From NCBI GenBank assembly GCA_018114805.1, contig CP073042.1, positions 4,588,001 through 4,652,000 on the forward strand: DNA of 64,000 nucleotides. Reading direction: 5' to 3'. The position numbers and the translations under genes are program-made. This document shows positions 25,031 through 33,640 of the stretch, in pieces (within the stretch, counting starts at the first letter, position 1; the number at the start of each line of letters is the position of its first letter). Source of the DNA: Candidatus Streptomyces philanthi. GTDB taxonomy: Bacteria; Actinomycetota; Actinomycetes; Streptomycetales; Streptomycetaceae. Below the pieces are notes generated by a model. It did not search any database, was not told the origin of the DNA, and was given only the letters and a program-made list of their open reading frames with translations.

Positions 25031-25618
25031 ATGGAAGCATTCACCACGCACACCGGTCGCGCCGTCCCGTTGCGCCGCAGCAACATCGACACCGACCAGA
25101 TCATCCCGGCACACTGGCTGAAGAAGGTCACCCGCGACGGCTTCGAGGACGGCCTCTTCCAGGCGTGGCGCAAGAACCCGGACTTCGTGCTTAACCAGCC
25201 CGAGCGCGCGGGCGCCACCGTGCTCCTCGCCGGCCCGGACTTCGGCACTGGCTCCTCGCGCGAGCACGCGGTCTGGGCCTTGCAGAACTACGGCTTCAAG
25301 ACGGTCATCTCCTCCCGGTTCGCCGACATCTTCCGGGGGAACTCGCTCAAGAACGGTCTGCTGACCGTGGTCTTGCCGCAGCAGACGGTGGAGCGGCTGT
25401 GGGAGCTGACCGAGGCGGACCCGGAAACCACGGTCACCGTGGACCTTGTGACGCGCCAGGTGCGAGCCGGGAGCGTAACGGCCGAATTTGAGCTTGACGA
25501 GAATGCTCGTTGGCGACTGCTCGAGGGGCTGGACGACATCAGCCTGACCCTGCGCCAAGAGGCGGAAATCGCTGCGTACGAGGCCGTCCGACCGGCCTTC
25601 AAACCCCATACAGTGTAG
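25031..25618 (+). CDS. leuD: 3-isopropylmalate dehydratase small subunit
   Basis: The 195-residue swivelling small subunit of the LeuCD dehydratase. The substrate-recognition segment RRSNIDTDQIIPA and the loop GPDFGTGSSREHAVWAL are intact. It is translated directly after leuC, with ATG 25031 preceded by an AGG-like site inside the leuC end. Nothing unusual. Confidence 0.96.
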   Translation: MEAFTTHTGRAVPLRRSNIDTDQIIPAHWLKKVTRDGFEDGLFQAWRKNPDFVLNQPERAGATVLLAGPDFGTGSSREHAVWALQNYGFKTVISSRFADIFRGNSLKNGLLTVVLPQQTVERLWELTEADPETTVTVDLVTRQVRAGSVTAEFELDENARWRLLEGLDDISLTLRQEAEIAAYEAVRPAFKPHTV

Positions 25619-25750
25619 GTCTAAGGCACCCCGGTGCTCCGTGTACGGGGCACGTTTGGCACGATGCGTCGTCGGTCTCCGGACCGGCGGCGCATCGGTG
25701 TGTTGGGGCCCCGTGAGGCGACAACTCGCCGTAGATGGCACAATCAACGT

Positions 25751-25996
25751 ATGGAACGCGACACCCAACTCCAGCTTTACGGGATTGTCGGCGACCGTCT
25801 CAAGGAAGCGCATGCGAGGGTGCGCACACTCCAAGTCCCGGAGGGCGTACGGATGGCGCTGTCCCGGAAGCTGCTGGTCATCACGGCAGCTGCGAAGCAC
25901 GATCTGGCAGACGCGGCGCGGCGTCTGGACCGGTTGATGAACGACCTCGACGAGGGCCGTTTCCCCGAAGATCTCGACAGCGACGGAACTCCCTGA
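25751..25996 (+). CDS. Small conserved hypothetical protein
   Basis: An 81-residue protein, mostly helical and charged, starting MERDTQLQLYGIVGDRLKEA and ending EDLDSDGTP. No catalytic motif, membrane segment or signal is visible. ATG 25751 is used because codon bias becomes coding-like there; the frame is open from 25634. It lies between leuD and hupS in the same direction, an arrangement I remember from other Streptomyces, which supports a real gene. The function is unknown. Confidence 0.7.
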   Translation: MERDTQLQLYGIVGDRLKEAHARVRTLQVPEGVRMALSRKLLVITAAAKHDLADAARRLDRLMNDLDEGRFPEDLDSDGTP

Positions 25997-26041
25997 AGGT
26001 CGAATTCGTTGCGGCACAAGGGTGATTAGCCCGTTTCGTGT

Positions 26042-26070
26042 TTGATTTGCGGTATATATCTGCCTAACGT
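26042..26070 (+). promoter_or_regulatory. Likely hupS promoter
   Basis: TTGATT (26042-26047) and TAACGT (26065-26070) are spaced by 17 bases in an AT-rich island, fitting a HrdB-type promoter about 50 bases before the hupS GTG. Confidence 0.55.
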
Positions 26071-26121
26071 GCGAAAAAGCTTGAACAGATTCGTTCCAGC
26101 AATGTCTCCGAAGGGGAAGAC

Positions 26122-26787
26122 GTGAACAAGGCGCAGCTCGTGGAAGCCATTGCCGACAAGCTCGGCGGACGCCAGAACGCTGCGGATGCGGTGGATGCGG
26201 TACTGGACGCCATTGTCCGCGCGGTCGTGGGCGGTGACCGGGTTTCGGTCACCGGTTTCGGCTCGTTCGAGAAGGTCGACCGCCCCGCGCGGTACGCCCG
26301 TAACCCGCAGACCGGTGAGCGGGTCCGGGTCAAGAAGACCTCGGTGCCGCGCTTCCGCGCGGGTCAGGGCTTCAAGGATCTGGTGAGCGGCTCGAAGAAG
26401 CTCCCGAAGAACGACGTGGCCGTGAAGAAGGCCCCCAAGGGCAGCCTCTCGGGCGGTTCTTCCACGCGTACGACGGCCAAGGCCGCAGCGAAGAAGGCCA
26501 CCGCCAAGAAGGCTTCGACGGCGAAGAAGGCCGCGACGAAGAAGGCGACGCCGGCGAAGAAGACCACGGCCACCGCCAAGAAGGCGGCGACGGCGAAGAA
26601 GACCACGGCCAAGAAGACCACGGCGACCAAGAAGGCCACCGCGGTCAAGGCGACGCCGGCGAAGAAGACGACGGCCACCGCCAAGAAGACCAGCGCCAAG
26701 AAGACGGCGCCGGCGAAGAAGGCGACGGCCAAGAAGGCTCCCGCGCGCAAGACCACGGCCAAGAAGGCCACCGCGAGGAAGAAGTAG
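26122..26787 (+). CDS. hupS: HU-family nucleoid protein with lysine-rich tail
   Basis: The first 90 residues are a standard HU fold (MNKAQLVEAIADKLGG, VSVTGFGSFEKVDRPAR), which bends DNA as a dimer. The remaining 130 residues are repeats of AKK(A/T)T, histone H1-like, typical of the Streptomyces HupS that compacts spore nucleoids. Total 221 residues. GTG 26122 follows GAAGGGGAAG. The long tail encoded by simple repeats probably varies in length between strains. A terminator-like hairpin follows at 26825. Confidence 0.94.
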   Translation: MNKAQLVEAIADKLGGRQNAADAVDAVLDAIVRAVVGGDRVSVTGFGSFEKVDRPARYARNPQTGERVRVKKTSVPRFRAGQGFKDLVSGSKKLPKNDVAVKKAPKGSLSGGSSTRTTAKAAAKKATAKKASTAKKAATKKATPAKKTTATAKKAATAKKTTAKKTTATKKATAVKATPAKKTTATAKKTSAKKTAPAKKATAKKAPARKTTAKKATARKK

Positions 26788-26824
26788 CCGCGGCGGCCAC
26801 CACCGTCTCGCTCAGCACCTCGCC

Positions 26825-26854
26825 GGGCCGGACTCCCCCAGGGGAGCCCGGCCC
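26825..26854 (+). terminator. Hairpin after hupS
   Basis: GGGCCGGACTCCCC and GGGGAGCCCGGCCC form a 14-base stem with one mismatch and a two-base gap, too tight at the tip, so the apical pairs must open. No T run follows. It sits 38 bases after hupS. Confidence 0.6.
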
Positions 26855-26859
26855 GCGGT

Positions 26860-27295
26860 GCGTTCGAATCCGTCCGCACGCACCGTCCGTTTCCGCGACG
26901 CCGACACTTCCGTCCCGCCCCGGCCTGTCCCGCGCCGCCCCGGCCGGCACCGACTCCTGTGCCCCACGGTGGCGGTTGTTGGGCGCCGTCGTTGGGCGCG
27001 GTCGGTGTGGGGGGCGCTGCCCTGCGCGGCGTACGGAGCTGTTTGGCGCGATGTACGGCCGCCACCGGGGCACCGTTCCGCCGGAGCACGGAGCACGGAG
27101 CACGGAGCACGGAGCACGGAGCACGGAGCACGGAGCACGGAGCACGGAGCACGGAGCACGGGGCGGCGACTTCGCGGCGGCGCGGGGGGCTCGAAGCGCG
27201 TATGCGGCCGGGGACGGAGGACGGGGCGCGCCGCCGGGGCCCGCGGGTGAGAGCGGGCCGTGAGCGGGCCCGCAGGGCTGTCGAGCGGCCTGGAC
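26860..27295. other. Gap containing an 11-copy heptamer array
   Basis: Apart from the array at 27083-27159 nothing is supportable. Frames through the array encode EHGARST-type repeats and are artefacts. Confidence 0.6.
27083..27159 (+). repeat. Heptamer array (GGAGCAC)11
   Basis: Eleven perfect tandem copies of GGAGCAC (77 bases). It is preceded by CCGCC, as is the 29-copy array at 38977, and followed by GGGGCGGCGA. It lies between the ends of hupS and of the small minus-strand gene at 27296. Confidence 0.95.
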
Positions 27296-27499
27296 CTAGA
27301 ACGTCTGGAGCGTCACCAGGACCACGCGGCGGGCTTCGCCCTCGCCCTCGACGTCGATCCGCACGCGTTGGCCGGGCCGCAACAGTCGTAGCCCGCCAGC
27401 GTCGAAGGCCGCCGCGTCGAAGTCCAGCGGAGTTCCGTCGTCGAGCAGCACGCTGCCCGCACGGGTGTCGGGGTCGTACGTGTACGCGGTCGCCTGCAT
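27296..27499 (-). CDS. Small cold-shock-like hypothetical protein
   Basis: A 67-residue protein, MQATAYTYDPDTRAGSVLLD to VVLVTLQTF. The pattern of a GSVLLDDGTPLDF strand followed by LRPGQRVRIDVEG looks like a cold-shock/OB-type small barrel, though the nucleic-acid-binding aromatic motifs of CspA are absent. ATG 27499 is the only start. Position downstream of hupS on the other strand matches what I remember of Streptomyces. Function unknown. Confidence 0.6.
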   Translation of the reverse strand: MQATAYTYDPDTRAGSVLLDDGTPLDFDAAAFDAGGLRLLRPGQRVRIDVEGEGEARRVVLVTLQTF

Positions 27500-27759
27500 A
27501 CGCAGCAGCGTAGCCCGCGCCAGGGGCTGCCCCGCGCGGGTCGGTCCGGCGCTCCGTCGCCCCGTGCCCGTAGCGAGCGCCGCTCCGGGCTCCGTGCCTA
27601 CCAGTCGCGGCTCCGTGCCCCGTGCCCCGTGCGGGATTCATCGCTCCGCGCCCCGTTGCCCCGTAGAGCCAACCACGTCATGCCCCTGGCGTGCGGGGAG
27701 GCGGCGCGGGGCGCACGGGCTGGGAGAGGTCGGCGGCATCGGGGCGGGGCCGGATGGGG

Positions 27760-28440
27760 TCAGCCGTGGGGTGCGGGGGAGCCGGAGGGCGTGGCGCTGG
27801 ACGCTGTTGGCGGCGCTCCGTTAGCGGCGAGGAGAGCGGTCGTGTACGGGCCCACTCCCAGGTCCAGCGCGGCCCGCAGGTCGCGCCCCGTGTCCACGTC
27901 CTGGCGCACGCTCGGTACGTCGGGCAGCGGAATGTCCTGTGCTCCCGTGGCACGGTGCCGAACACGGGAGGCGCCGCCGAAAGCCGGATTGAGTTCCCAT
28001 TTCGGGGCCGCGGTCAACAATGTGGTGCCGATTCCGGCGGCGTCCGCGAGAAAGGTCCGGGGGAAATCCGCGGCGGCGGTCAGAACTCGGTGGAGTTCCG
28101 CGGACCGGAGGGCCGGTAGATCGGCGTTGAGCGCGGCGACCGCCGTGTCGGGGCGCCGTGCGCGCACCACGGCGGCGCCGTGGGCCAGTGCGGCGTTCAG
28201 GCCGGTGCCGGGCGTGTCTCGCACACTCGTTGCGCCCAGCGTCGACAATTCGGCCGCCGCGAGCGGGTCGTCCGTGACAACCACCACATCCCGTACTCCG
28301 GGACATGCCAGTGCCGCGCTCACCGTGTCCTGTGCGAAAGCGAGCGCGAGCCCGGGGCGTAGGTCGTCGGACGCGGCGTCGGCCAGCCGGCTCTTCGCGC
28401 GGGAGAGCGGTTTCAGCGGCACTACCAAGCTCCAGCTCAC
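27760..28440 (-). CDS. cofC: 2-phospho-L-lactate guanylyltransferase
   Basis: CofC transfers a nucleotide (GMP, or PEP-based in actinobacteria) to phospholactate or phosphoenolpyruvate in coenzyme F420 synthesis. The nucleotidyltransferase signature VVPLKPLSRAKSRLA is at the N-terminus; VVVTDD and AALNADLPAL are the metal and substrate loops. GTG 28440 gives the normal N-terminus VSWSLVVP and 226 residues; an open frame extends to 28581 but without family sequence. It lies divergent from the acyltransferase. Confidence 0.9.
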   Translation of the reverse strand: MSWSLVVPLKPLSRAKSRLADAASDDLRPGLALAFAQDTVSAALACPGVRDVVVVTDDPLAAAELSTLGATSVRDTPGTGLNAALAHGAAVVRARRPDTAVAALNADLPALRSAELHRVLTAAADFPRTFLADAAGIGTTLLTAAPKWELNPAFGGASRVRHRATGAQDIPLPDVPSVRQDVDTGRDLRAALDLGVGPYTTALLAANGAPPTASSATPSGSPAPHG

Positions 28441-28619
28441 TCCCGCTTCCCTCGCTTCATCTCTGCGCACGCGCATCATTCTTGCCTGTTGCCGAAGCCG
28501 CCTGGGACCGGCGGGGTTACGGTGTCCTCGACAGACCAGATACCTGGGGCGACACTTGTGCGGCTGCCCGGGTGGTAGCAAGCCAGCAGGTCAGCAGGGA
28601 CCAAGAGGAGGACGTCCGA

Positions 28620-29477
28620 GTGCCCCGCCACAGAATCGGCTTCTGGTACCGCCTGGCAGCGGTCCTCGTGAAACCGCCGCTCGTGATTCTGTTCAAACGG
28701 GACTGGCGTGGAATGGAGAACATTCCGGCCCACGGCGGATTCATCACGGCGATCAACCACAACTCGTATCTCGATCCGCTGGCGTACGCGCACTTCCAGT
28801 ACAACACCGGGCGTGTGCCACGATTCCTCGCGAAGTCCGCCCTCTTCAAGGTGCCCGTTATCGGCCGGATGTTCCACGGGCTCCAGTTGATTCCGGTCTA
28901 CCGGGAGTCCACGGACGCCGCCAACGCCTTCCGTGCGGCCGTCAGCGCGATCGACAAGGGCGAATGCGTCGCCTTCTACCCCGAGGGCACGCTCACCCGC
29001 GATCCGGATCAGTGGCCGATGCGTGCCAAGACCGGCGCCGCCCGCGTCGCGCTGCTCACCAAGGCCCCGGTCATTCCCGTCGCGCAATGGGGCGCCAATG
29101 CGGTGCTTCCCCCCTACGGGGGGGCAAAGCGGCTGCGGCTGTTTCCCCGTAAGACCTTCAAGGTCGTGGCCGGTCCCCCCGTCGACCTGTCCGCGTACTA
29201 CGGCCAGGAACCGACGGCCGAGGTGCTGCGCGCCGCCACCGATACGATCATGGCCGCCGTCACTGAACTCCTCGCCCACGTCCGCCAGGAACCGGTGCCG
29301 GCGGGGCGGGCCGAACAGCCGAAGGGCGGCGCGGCCGAAGGCCTCGGCTCCGCCGACCTCGCGGACCACGAGACCGACGGTACGGAGCGCGAGGCCGGCC
29401 GCACCAAGCACGAGGCCGACCGGACGGATCGCGACAGTGGCCGGACGGGGCACGAGACTGAGGGGAACGCCACGTGA
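28620..29477 (+). CDS. 1-acyl-sn-glycerol-3-phosphate acyltransferase (PlsC family)
   Basis: PlsC-type enzymes acylate lysophosphatidic acid to phosphatidic acid at the membrane. The NHxxxxD motif appears as NHNSYLD and the phosphate-binding block as FYPEGTLTR. Length is 285 residues. GTG 28620 follows GAGGAGG. The last 40 residues are a charged tail with four heptapeptide units (ETDGTER, EAGRTKH, EADRTDR, DSGRTGH), dispensable by appearance. The stop overlaps gpsA by 4 bases (GTGA), which makes sense because GpsA supplies glycerol-3-phosphate. Confidence 0.9.
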   Translation: MPRHRIGFWYRLAAVLVKPPLVILFKRDWRGMENIPAHGGFITAINHNSYLDPLAYAHFQYNTGRVPRFLAKSALFKVPVIGRMFHGLQLIPVYRESTDAANAFRAAVSAIDKGECVAFYPEGTLTRDPDQWPMRAKTGAARVALLTKAPVIPVAQWGANAVLPPYGGAKRLRLFPRKTFKVVAGPPVDLSAYYGQEPTAEVLRAATDTIMAAVTELLAHVRQEPVPAGRAEQPKGGAAEGLGSADLADHETDGTEREAGRTKHEADRTDRDSGRTGHETEGNAT

Positions 29478-30475
29478 CGCGCTGTGCCGTCTTCGGCGCC
29501 GGATCGTGGGGCACCGCCTTCGCGATGGTGCTGGCCGACGCCGGGTGTGAGGTGACCCTGTGGGCGCGCCGCCCGGAGGTGGCGGAAGCCATCAACACGG
29601 GGCACTGCAACCCGGACTACCTGCCGGACGCCAAGCTCCCCGACACGGTGCGGGCCACCACGGACCCCGCGGTGGCGGCACGGGGCGCAGAGTTCGCGGT
29701 GCTGACCGTGCCGTCGCAGACGCTGCGCGCCAACCTCGCCGCATGGGCCCCGTTGCTGCCGGCCGACGCCGTGCTGGTCAACCTGATGAAGGGCGTCGAA
29801 CTCGGCACTGCCAAGCGGATGAGCGAGGTCATCGAGGAGGTGGCGGGGGTCGGCCCGGAGCGGGTCGCGGTGCTTACGGGGCCCAACCTCGCCAAGGAGA
29901 TCGCCGCCCGACAGCCGGCCGCCGCCGTGGTCGCGTGCAGCGACGAGGCTGTGGCCCAGCGGTTGCAGGCGGCCTGCCACACGTCGTACTTCCGCCCGTA
30001 CACCAACACCGACGTCGTCGGCTGCGAACTGGGCGGAGCGGTGAAGAACGTCATAGCCCTCGCGGTGGGCATCGCCGACGGCATGGGCCTCGGGGACAAC
30101 GCCAAGGCGTCGCTGATCACGCGCGGGCTGGCCGAGACCACCCGGCTCGGGCTGGCGATGGGCGCCGACGCGCACACGTTCGCGGGGCTCGCGGGCATGG
30201 GCGACCTCGTCGCCACCTGCTCGTCCCCGCTCTCCCGCAACCACACCTTCGGCACCAACCTCGGGCGGGGCATGACCCTGGCCGAGACCATCGCGGTGAC
30301 GAAGCAGACGGCGGAGGGCGTCAAGTCCTGCGAGTCCGTCCTCGACCTGGCGCAGCGCCACCGGGTGGACATGCCGATCACGGAGACCGTGGTGAGCATC
30401 GTGCACTGCGGGAAGCCGCCCCTCGTGGCGTTCAAGGAACTGATGTCGCGGTCCGCCAAGCCGGAGCGCCACTGA
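29474..30475 (+). CDS. gpsA: Glycerol-3-phosphate dehydrogenase [NAD(P)+]
   Basis: Reduces dihydroxyacetone phosphate to glycerol-3-phosphate for phospholipid synthesis. The N-terminal Rossmann motif is GAGSWGTAFA, the catalytic lysine region GGAVKNVIALAVGIADG is intact, and SRNHTFG follows. Length 333 residues. GTG 29474 overlaps the plsC-like stop. Intact and typical. Confidence 0.96.
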   Translation: MTRCAVFGAGSWGTAFAMVLADAGCEVTLWARRPEVAEAINTGHCNPDYLPDAKLPDTVRATTDPAVAARGAEFAVLTVPSQTLRANLAAWAPLLPADAVLVNLMKGVELGTAKRMSEVIEEVAGVGPERVAVLTGPNLAKEIAARQPAAAVVACSDEAVAQRLQAACHTSYFRPYTNTDVVGCELGGAVKNVIALAVGIADGMGLGDNAKASLITRGLAETTRLGLAMGADAHTFAGLAGMGDLVATCSSPLSRNHTFGTNLGRGMTLAETIAVTKQTAEGVKSCESVLDLAQRHRVDMPITETVVSIVHCGKPPLVAFKELMSRSAKPERH

Positions 30476-30528
30476 ACACGCTCGGACCGGCTCGCCGCGG
30501 CGGGAAGTGACGGCTCGACGCCTGCTCC

Positions 30529-30558
30529 GGGGCCCCGTGCCACATGCCACGGGGCCCC
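30529..30558 (+). terminator. gpsA terminator hairpin
   Basis: GGGGCCCCGTG and CACGGGGCCCC form a perfect 11-base stem around an 8-base loop, 53 bases after gpsA. No T run. The CCCCGTG/CACGGGG stem resembles the heptamer units found elsewhere. Confidence 0.7.
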
Positions 30559-30868
30559 GAAGCGCGTATGAGGGCGTCCGCCGGTGACGCGGCGCGCGGT
30601 CCGGTGCCGGAGGCCGGCGCCGGTGCCGACGTGCGCTCCGGAGCGCGTGCGGGGGCGCCCGTTGCGGAGAGGCGCGGTGGGGTACGGTGCCCGGGGCGGG
30701 GCTCGTTGGATCCGGCCGGGTGGGGGTGTCAGGCGGCGGGTGGTCGGGCGGCAGGCCGTCCCGGTGGAGTGGTCGTGGGCGGCGCTCCGTGCCCCTGCGA
30801 GGGGGCGGGCCGCGGACACCGGCTGGCGAGACCTGACCGCGGGCGGGTCGCAGGGTAATCTCAATCCG
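30559..30868. other. Gap upstream of ddlA
   Basis: No gene supportable. The last 30 bases are AT-richer (GGGTAATCTCAATCC) and probably include the ddlA ribosome-entry region; no clear promoter. Confidence 0.5.
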
Positions 30869-32059
30869 ATGAGCAGCGAGTCCACTTCCCCAAGCCCCGT
30901 GCCCGCCGCCGGCCCCGGAACCGACGGTCGCAAGCCGCGCGTCGCCGTCGTGTTCGGCGGGCGCAGCTCCGAGCACGCCATCTCCGTCGTCACCGCCGGC
31001 GCCGTGCTGTCGGCCATCGACCGTACGAAGTACGAGGTGATGCCGATCGGCATCACCACCGAGGGGCGGTGGGCGCTCACCGCCGACGCGCCCGAGCGGA
31101 TGGCCATCAGCGACGGCACGCTGCCCAACGTCGACCAGCTCTCGGAAACCCCGGAGGGCGGCGTGCTGTTGCCGCTCGACCCCGGCAGCCGCGAGGTGGT
31201 CTACAGCGAGCCCGGCTCCGTGCCCAAGGCGCTGGGCGACGTGGACGTGGTCTTCCCCGTGCTGCACGGCCCGTACGGCGAGGACGGCACCCTGCAGGGC
31301 CTGCTGGAACTCTCCGGCGTGCCGTACGTGGGGGCCGGCGTGCTCGCCTCCGCCGTCGGTATGGACAAGGAGTACATGAAGCGCGTCTTCGACTCCTTCG
31401 GGCTGCCGATCGGGCCTTACGAGGTCATCCGGGCCCGTGAGTGGGTGCTCGGCCCGGAGACTGACCGGGGCGCGGTGGCGCGCAAGAAGATCGTGGACTT
31501 CGCCGCCGAGAACGGCCTGCCGATCTTCGTGAAGCCGGCTCGCGCCGGCTCCTCCATGGGCATCAGCAAGGCGGACGACCTGGCGGACCTCGACGCGGCC
31601 GTCGAGGAGGCCAGGCGGCACGATCCGAAGATCGTGGTGGAGGCGCTGCTGCGCGGGCGCGAGATCGAGTGCGGCGTGCTGGAGTTCGAGGACGGCCCGC
31701 GGGCCAGCGTGCCGGCCGAGATCCCACCGGTCACGGCCCACGACTTCTACGACTTCGAGGCGAAGTACATCGACTCGGCGTCCGGCATCGTGCCCGCGCC
31801 CCTCACCGCCGAGGAGACGGCGTGCGTTCAGGAGATGGCGATCGCCGCCTTCGACGCCACCGGCAGCGAGGGCCTGGCGCGGGTGGACTTCTTCCTCCTC
31901 GAGGGCGGCGAGTTGGTGATCAACGAGATCAACACCATGCCCGGCTTCACGCCGATCTCCATGTACCCGCGCATGTGGCAGGAGAGCGGCGTGAGCTACC
32001 CCGAACTGGTGGATCGCCTCATCCAGGCCGCCCTCAACCGTCCGACGGGCCTGCGCTAG
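30869..32059 (+). CDS. ddlA: D-alanine--D-alanine ligase
   Basis: ATP-grasp ligase that makes the D-Ala-D-Ala dipeptide for peptidoglycan. After a 25-residue Ser/Pro-rich leader, VAVVFGGRSSEHAISVVTAG opens the fold; FVKPARAGSSMGISK binds ATP and INEINTMPGFTPISMYPRMW is the metal-binding end. Length 396. ATG 30869 is the natural start; the open frame upstream to 30584 has no ribosome site. Essential and intact. Confidence 0.95.
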   Translation: MSSESTSPSPVPAAGPGTDGRKPRVAVVFGGRSSEHAISVVTAGAVLSAIDRTKYEVMPIGITTEGRWALTADAPERMAISDGTLPNVDQLSETPEGGVLLPLDPGSREVVYSEPGSVPKALGDVDVVFPVLHGPYGEDGTLQGLLELSGVPYVGAGVLASAVGMDKEYMKRVFDSFGLPIGPYEVIRAREWVLGPETDRGAVARKKIVDFAAENGLPIFVKPARAGSSMGISKADDLADLDAAVEEARRHDPKIVVEALLRGREIECGVLEFEDGPRASVPAEIPPVTAHDFYDFEAKYIDSASGIVPAPLTAEETACVQEMAIAAFDATGSEGLARVDFFLLEGGELVINEINTMPGFTPISMYPRMWQESGVSYPELVDRLIQAALNRPTGLR

Positions 32060-32736
32060 GCACCTCCCGTCCTGCTCTGCCCGCACGTCGGCCAGGCTGT
32101 GCGGCGATGCCCCCCGCTGACCAGTACGCCGACCACCGGAGCGGCGTACGAGGCCCGTACGTGAGGCGCTGCACTGGGCGCCTGGCCGGCGGCGTACGGT
32201 GCCGCCGCGGCACCTGCCCTGATCGCGCGGACCCGGAACACGGAGCGGCGATCCTGCCTGGGGGCACGGGGCACGGGGCACGGGGCACGGGGCACGGGGC
32301 ACGGGGCACGGAACCGGCGTCCGATGCGGGTGTCGACCCACGCGGCCCCGTATCGGCCGAGCCGCCCCCCCCGTGGGCCGAGCCGACGTCCCACCGCTGT
32401 CCGGCCGACCCGCGTTGGCTGCTCCGTGCGCCCCGGGGCCCGGGCATGCGCGAAGCGGGCCCCGTTCGACCTCGTAGCGCCCGTAGCGCCCGTACGGAGG
32501 GCCAGTGCCGCAGTGGGGGCGTCAGCCGATGTCAAGGCGCCGTGTCGTGAGTCAGAACGCCGGGCGCTGAGGGCCAACGTCGCGCGCCCCGTCGCGTGGA
32601 ACGGTGCGCGCCCGTCCGTCCGTACCGCTCCGTCCAGCGCGCGCTCCGTGCCCCGCACTCCGAGCGCCGCACGGCCTCGTACCCCGTCCCGCCCCGCCCG
32701 GCCGTGACCGGCGCGTGCGAGCTGTGGGGCGGTGGG
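32060..32736. other. Gap with composite repeat element
   Basis: A 677-base convergent gap between ddlA and the DUF3515 gene. It carries the leader-plus-heptamer element at 32239-32309. Nothing else is supportable. Confidence 0.6.
32239..32309 (+). repeat. Dispersed leader repeat, copy B, with (GGGGCAC)7
   Basis: CACGGAGC, then GGCGATCCTGCCTGGGGGC (32247-32265), which merges into seven perfect GGGGCAC heptamers (32261-32309). The order is leader then array, the same as copy E, while copies C and D have the array before the leader. Confidence 0.9.
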
Positions 32737-33225
32737 TCAGATGCCGGCAGGGATGGTCTTCTTGACCGCGTCCGCCAGATCGGTGAGGGGGTTGATCTCG
32801 GGGGCGTACTTCGACGGAACCGTGACCTCCACGTACGCCTTGCGCAGGGTGGTGGTGAAGCGGTAGCCATCGGGCTGCTTCTCCAGCAACCAGCCGACTC
32901 CGTTGATGTCCACGGAGTCGGCCAGGGGGTTGTAATGTTCACTGCCGGGCGTGAGCACATCGGGGCGCGGTACGCCGCACCGCAGTTGCACGGCGGGCTT
33001 GCCCCAGACAGCGGTGAATTCCGACGCGGGCTCGGTCTCGCGCTGGTCGAGTCCCTCCACCTTCGTGGGCAGTTCCTTGTGCAGAGCCTTGCAGAACGTG
33101 ACGGTCCGCGCCGACGGAGTGGGAACCGCGGGAGCTGCGGGTTCGTCGCTGTCAGAGCAGCCCACGGCGGACAAGAGCAGGATGCCGATGGGCAGGCGGT
33201 GCCAACGGCGCGGTGCAAAACTCAC
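32737..33225 (-). CDS. DUF3515 family lipoprotein
   Basis: A 162-residue protein with a lipoprotein signal: RRWHRLPIGILLLSAVGC, where the cysteine of LSAVGC is the lipid attachment site at about residue 23. The mature part contains CKALHKELP, AVQLRCGVP and WLLEKQPDGYRFTTTLRKAYVEVTVP, the pattern of DUF3515 proteins, which are actinobacterial cell-envelope proteins without known function. Two mature cysteines could pair. The position near ddlA and thiL matches other Streptomyces. Confidence 0.85.
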   Translation of the reverse strand: MSFAPRRWHRLPIGILLLSAVGCSDSDEPAAPAVPTPSARTVTFCKALHKELPTKVEGLDQRETEPASEFTAVWGKPAVQLRCGVPRPDVLTPGSEHYNPLADSVDINGVGWLLEKQPDGYRFTTTLRKAYVEVTVPSKYAPEINPLTDLADAVKKTIPAGI

Positions 33226-33245
33226 CGGGCCGAGGATACGGGGAG

Positions 33246-33479
33246 CTACAGATGGACGACCGGGCAGGTGAGGGTGCGGGTGATGCCGTCCACTTGCTGG
33301 ACCTTGGCGACCACCATGTGGCCGAGCTCGTCCACGGTCTCGGCCTGGGCGCGCACGATCACGTCGTACGGGCCCGTCACGTCCTCGGCCTGGATGACTC
33401 CCGGGATCTTGGCGATGACGTCGGCAACGGTCGACGCTTTGCCGACCTCAGTTTGGATCAGGATGTACGCCTGTACCAC
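33246..33479 (-). CDS. Lrp/AsnC ligand-binding domain protein
   Basis: A 77-residue stand-alone RAM (Lrp-type) domain, VVQAYILIQTEVGKASTVAD to TRTLTCPVVHL, with no DNA-binding helix. Such domains bind amino acids and can modulate full-length Lrp proteins. GTG 33479 follows GGAGGTTCC, so the long open frame upstream is not part of the gene. It is divergent from thiL, about 160 bases away. Confidence 0.88.
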   Translation of the reverse strand: MVQAYILIQTEVGKASTVADVIAKIPGVIQAEDVTGPYDVIVRAQAETVDELGHMVVAKVQQVDGITRTLTCPVVHL

Positions 33480-33640
33480 GGAACCTCCAGGGCGGCGACG
33501 AGCATCATGTAGGAAGAAGGGACGCCACGGTACCGCGTCGCCGAGCAACGCGGGGAGACTCGCGCGGCGCACGCGGCGTGCCGCCTGCCGGAGCGGACAG
33601 CGGAGCACAGGGCGGAAGAACAGTGCAAAGGGGCGATGGG

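Noticed and set aside
26445..26787. hupS lysine-rich tail as heptamer-derived insert
   Set aside because: Its DNA repeats are AAGAAG-based and in codon phase, and a long lysine/alanine tail is normal for HupS.
27070..27250. EHGARST repeat proteins
   Set aside because: They arise only from reading the heptamer array in any frame.
29198..32341. Open frame of 1047 codons on the minus strand
   Set aside because: It is antisense to gpsA and ddlA, has no family-like sequence and reflects the scarcity of stop codons in high-GC DNA.
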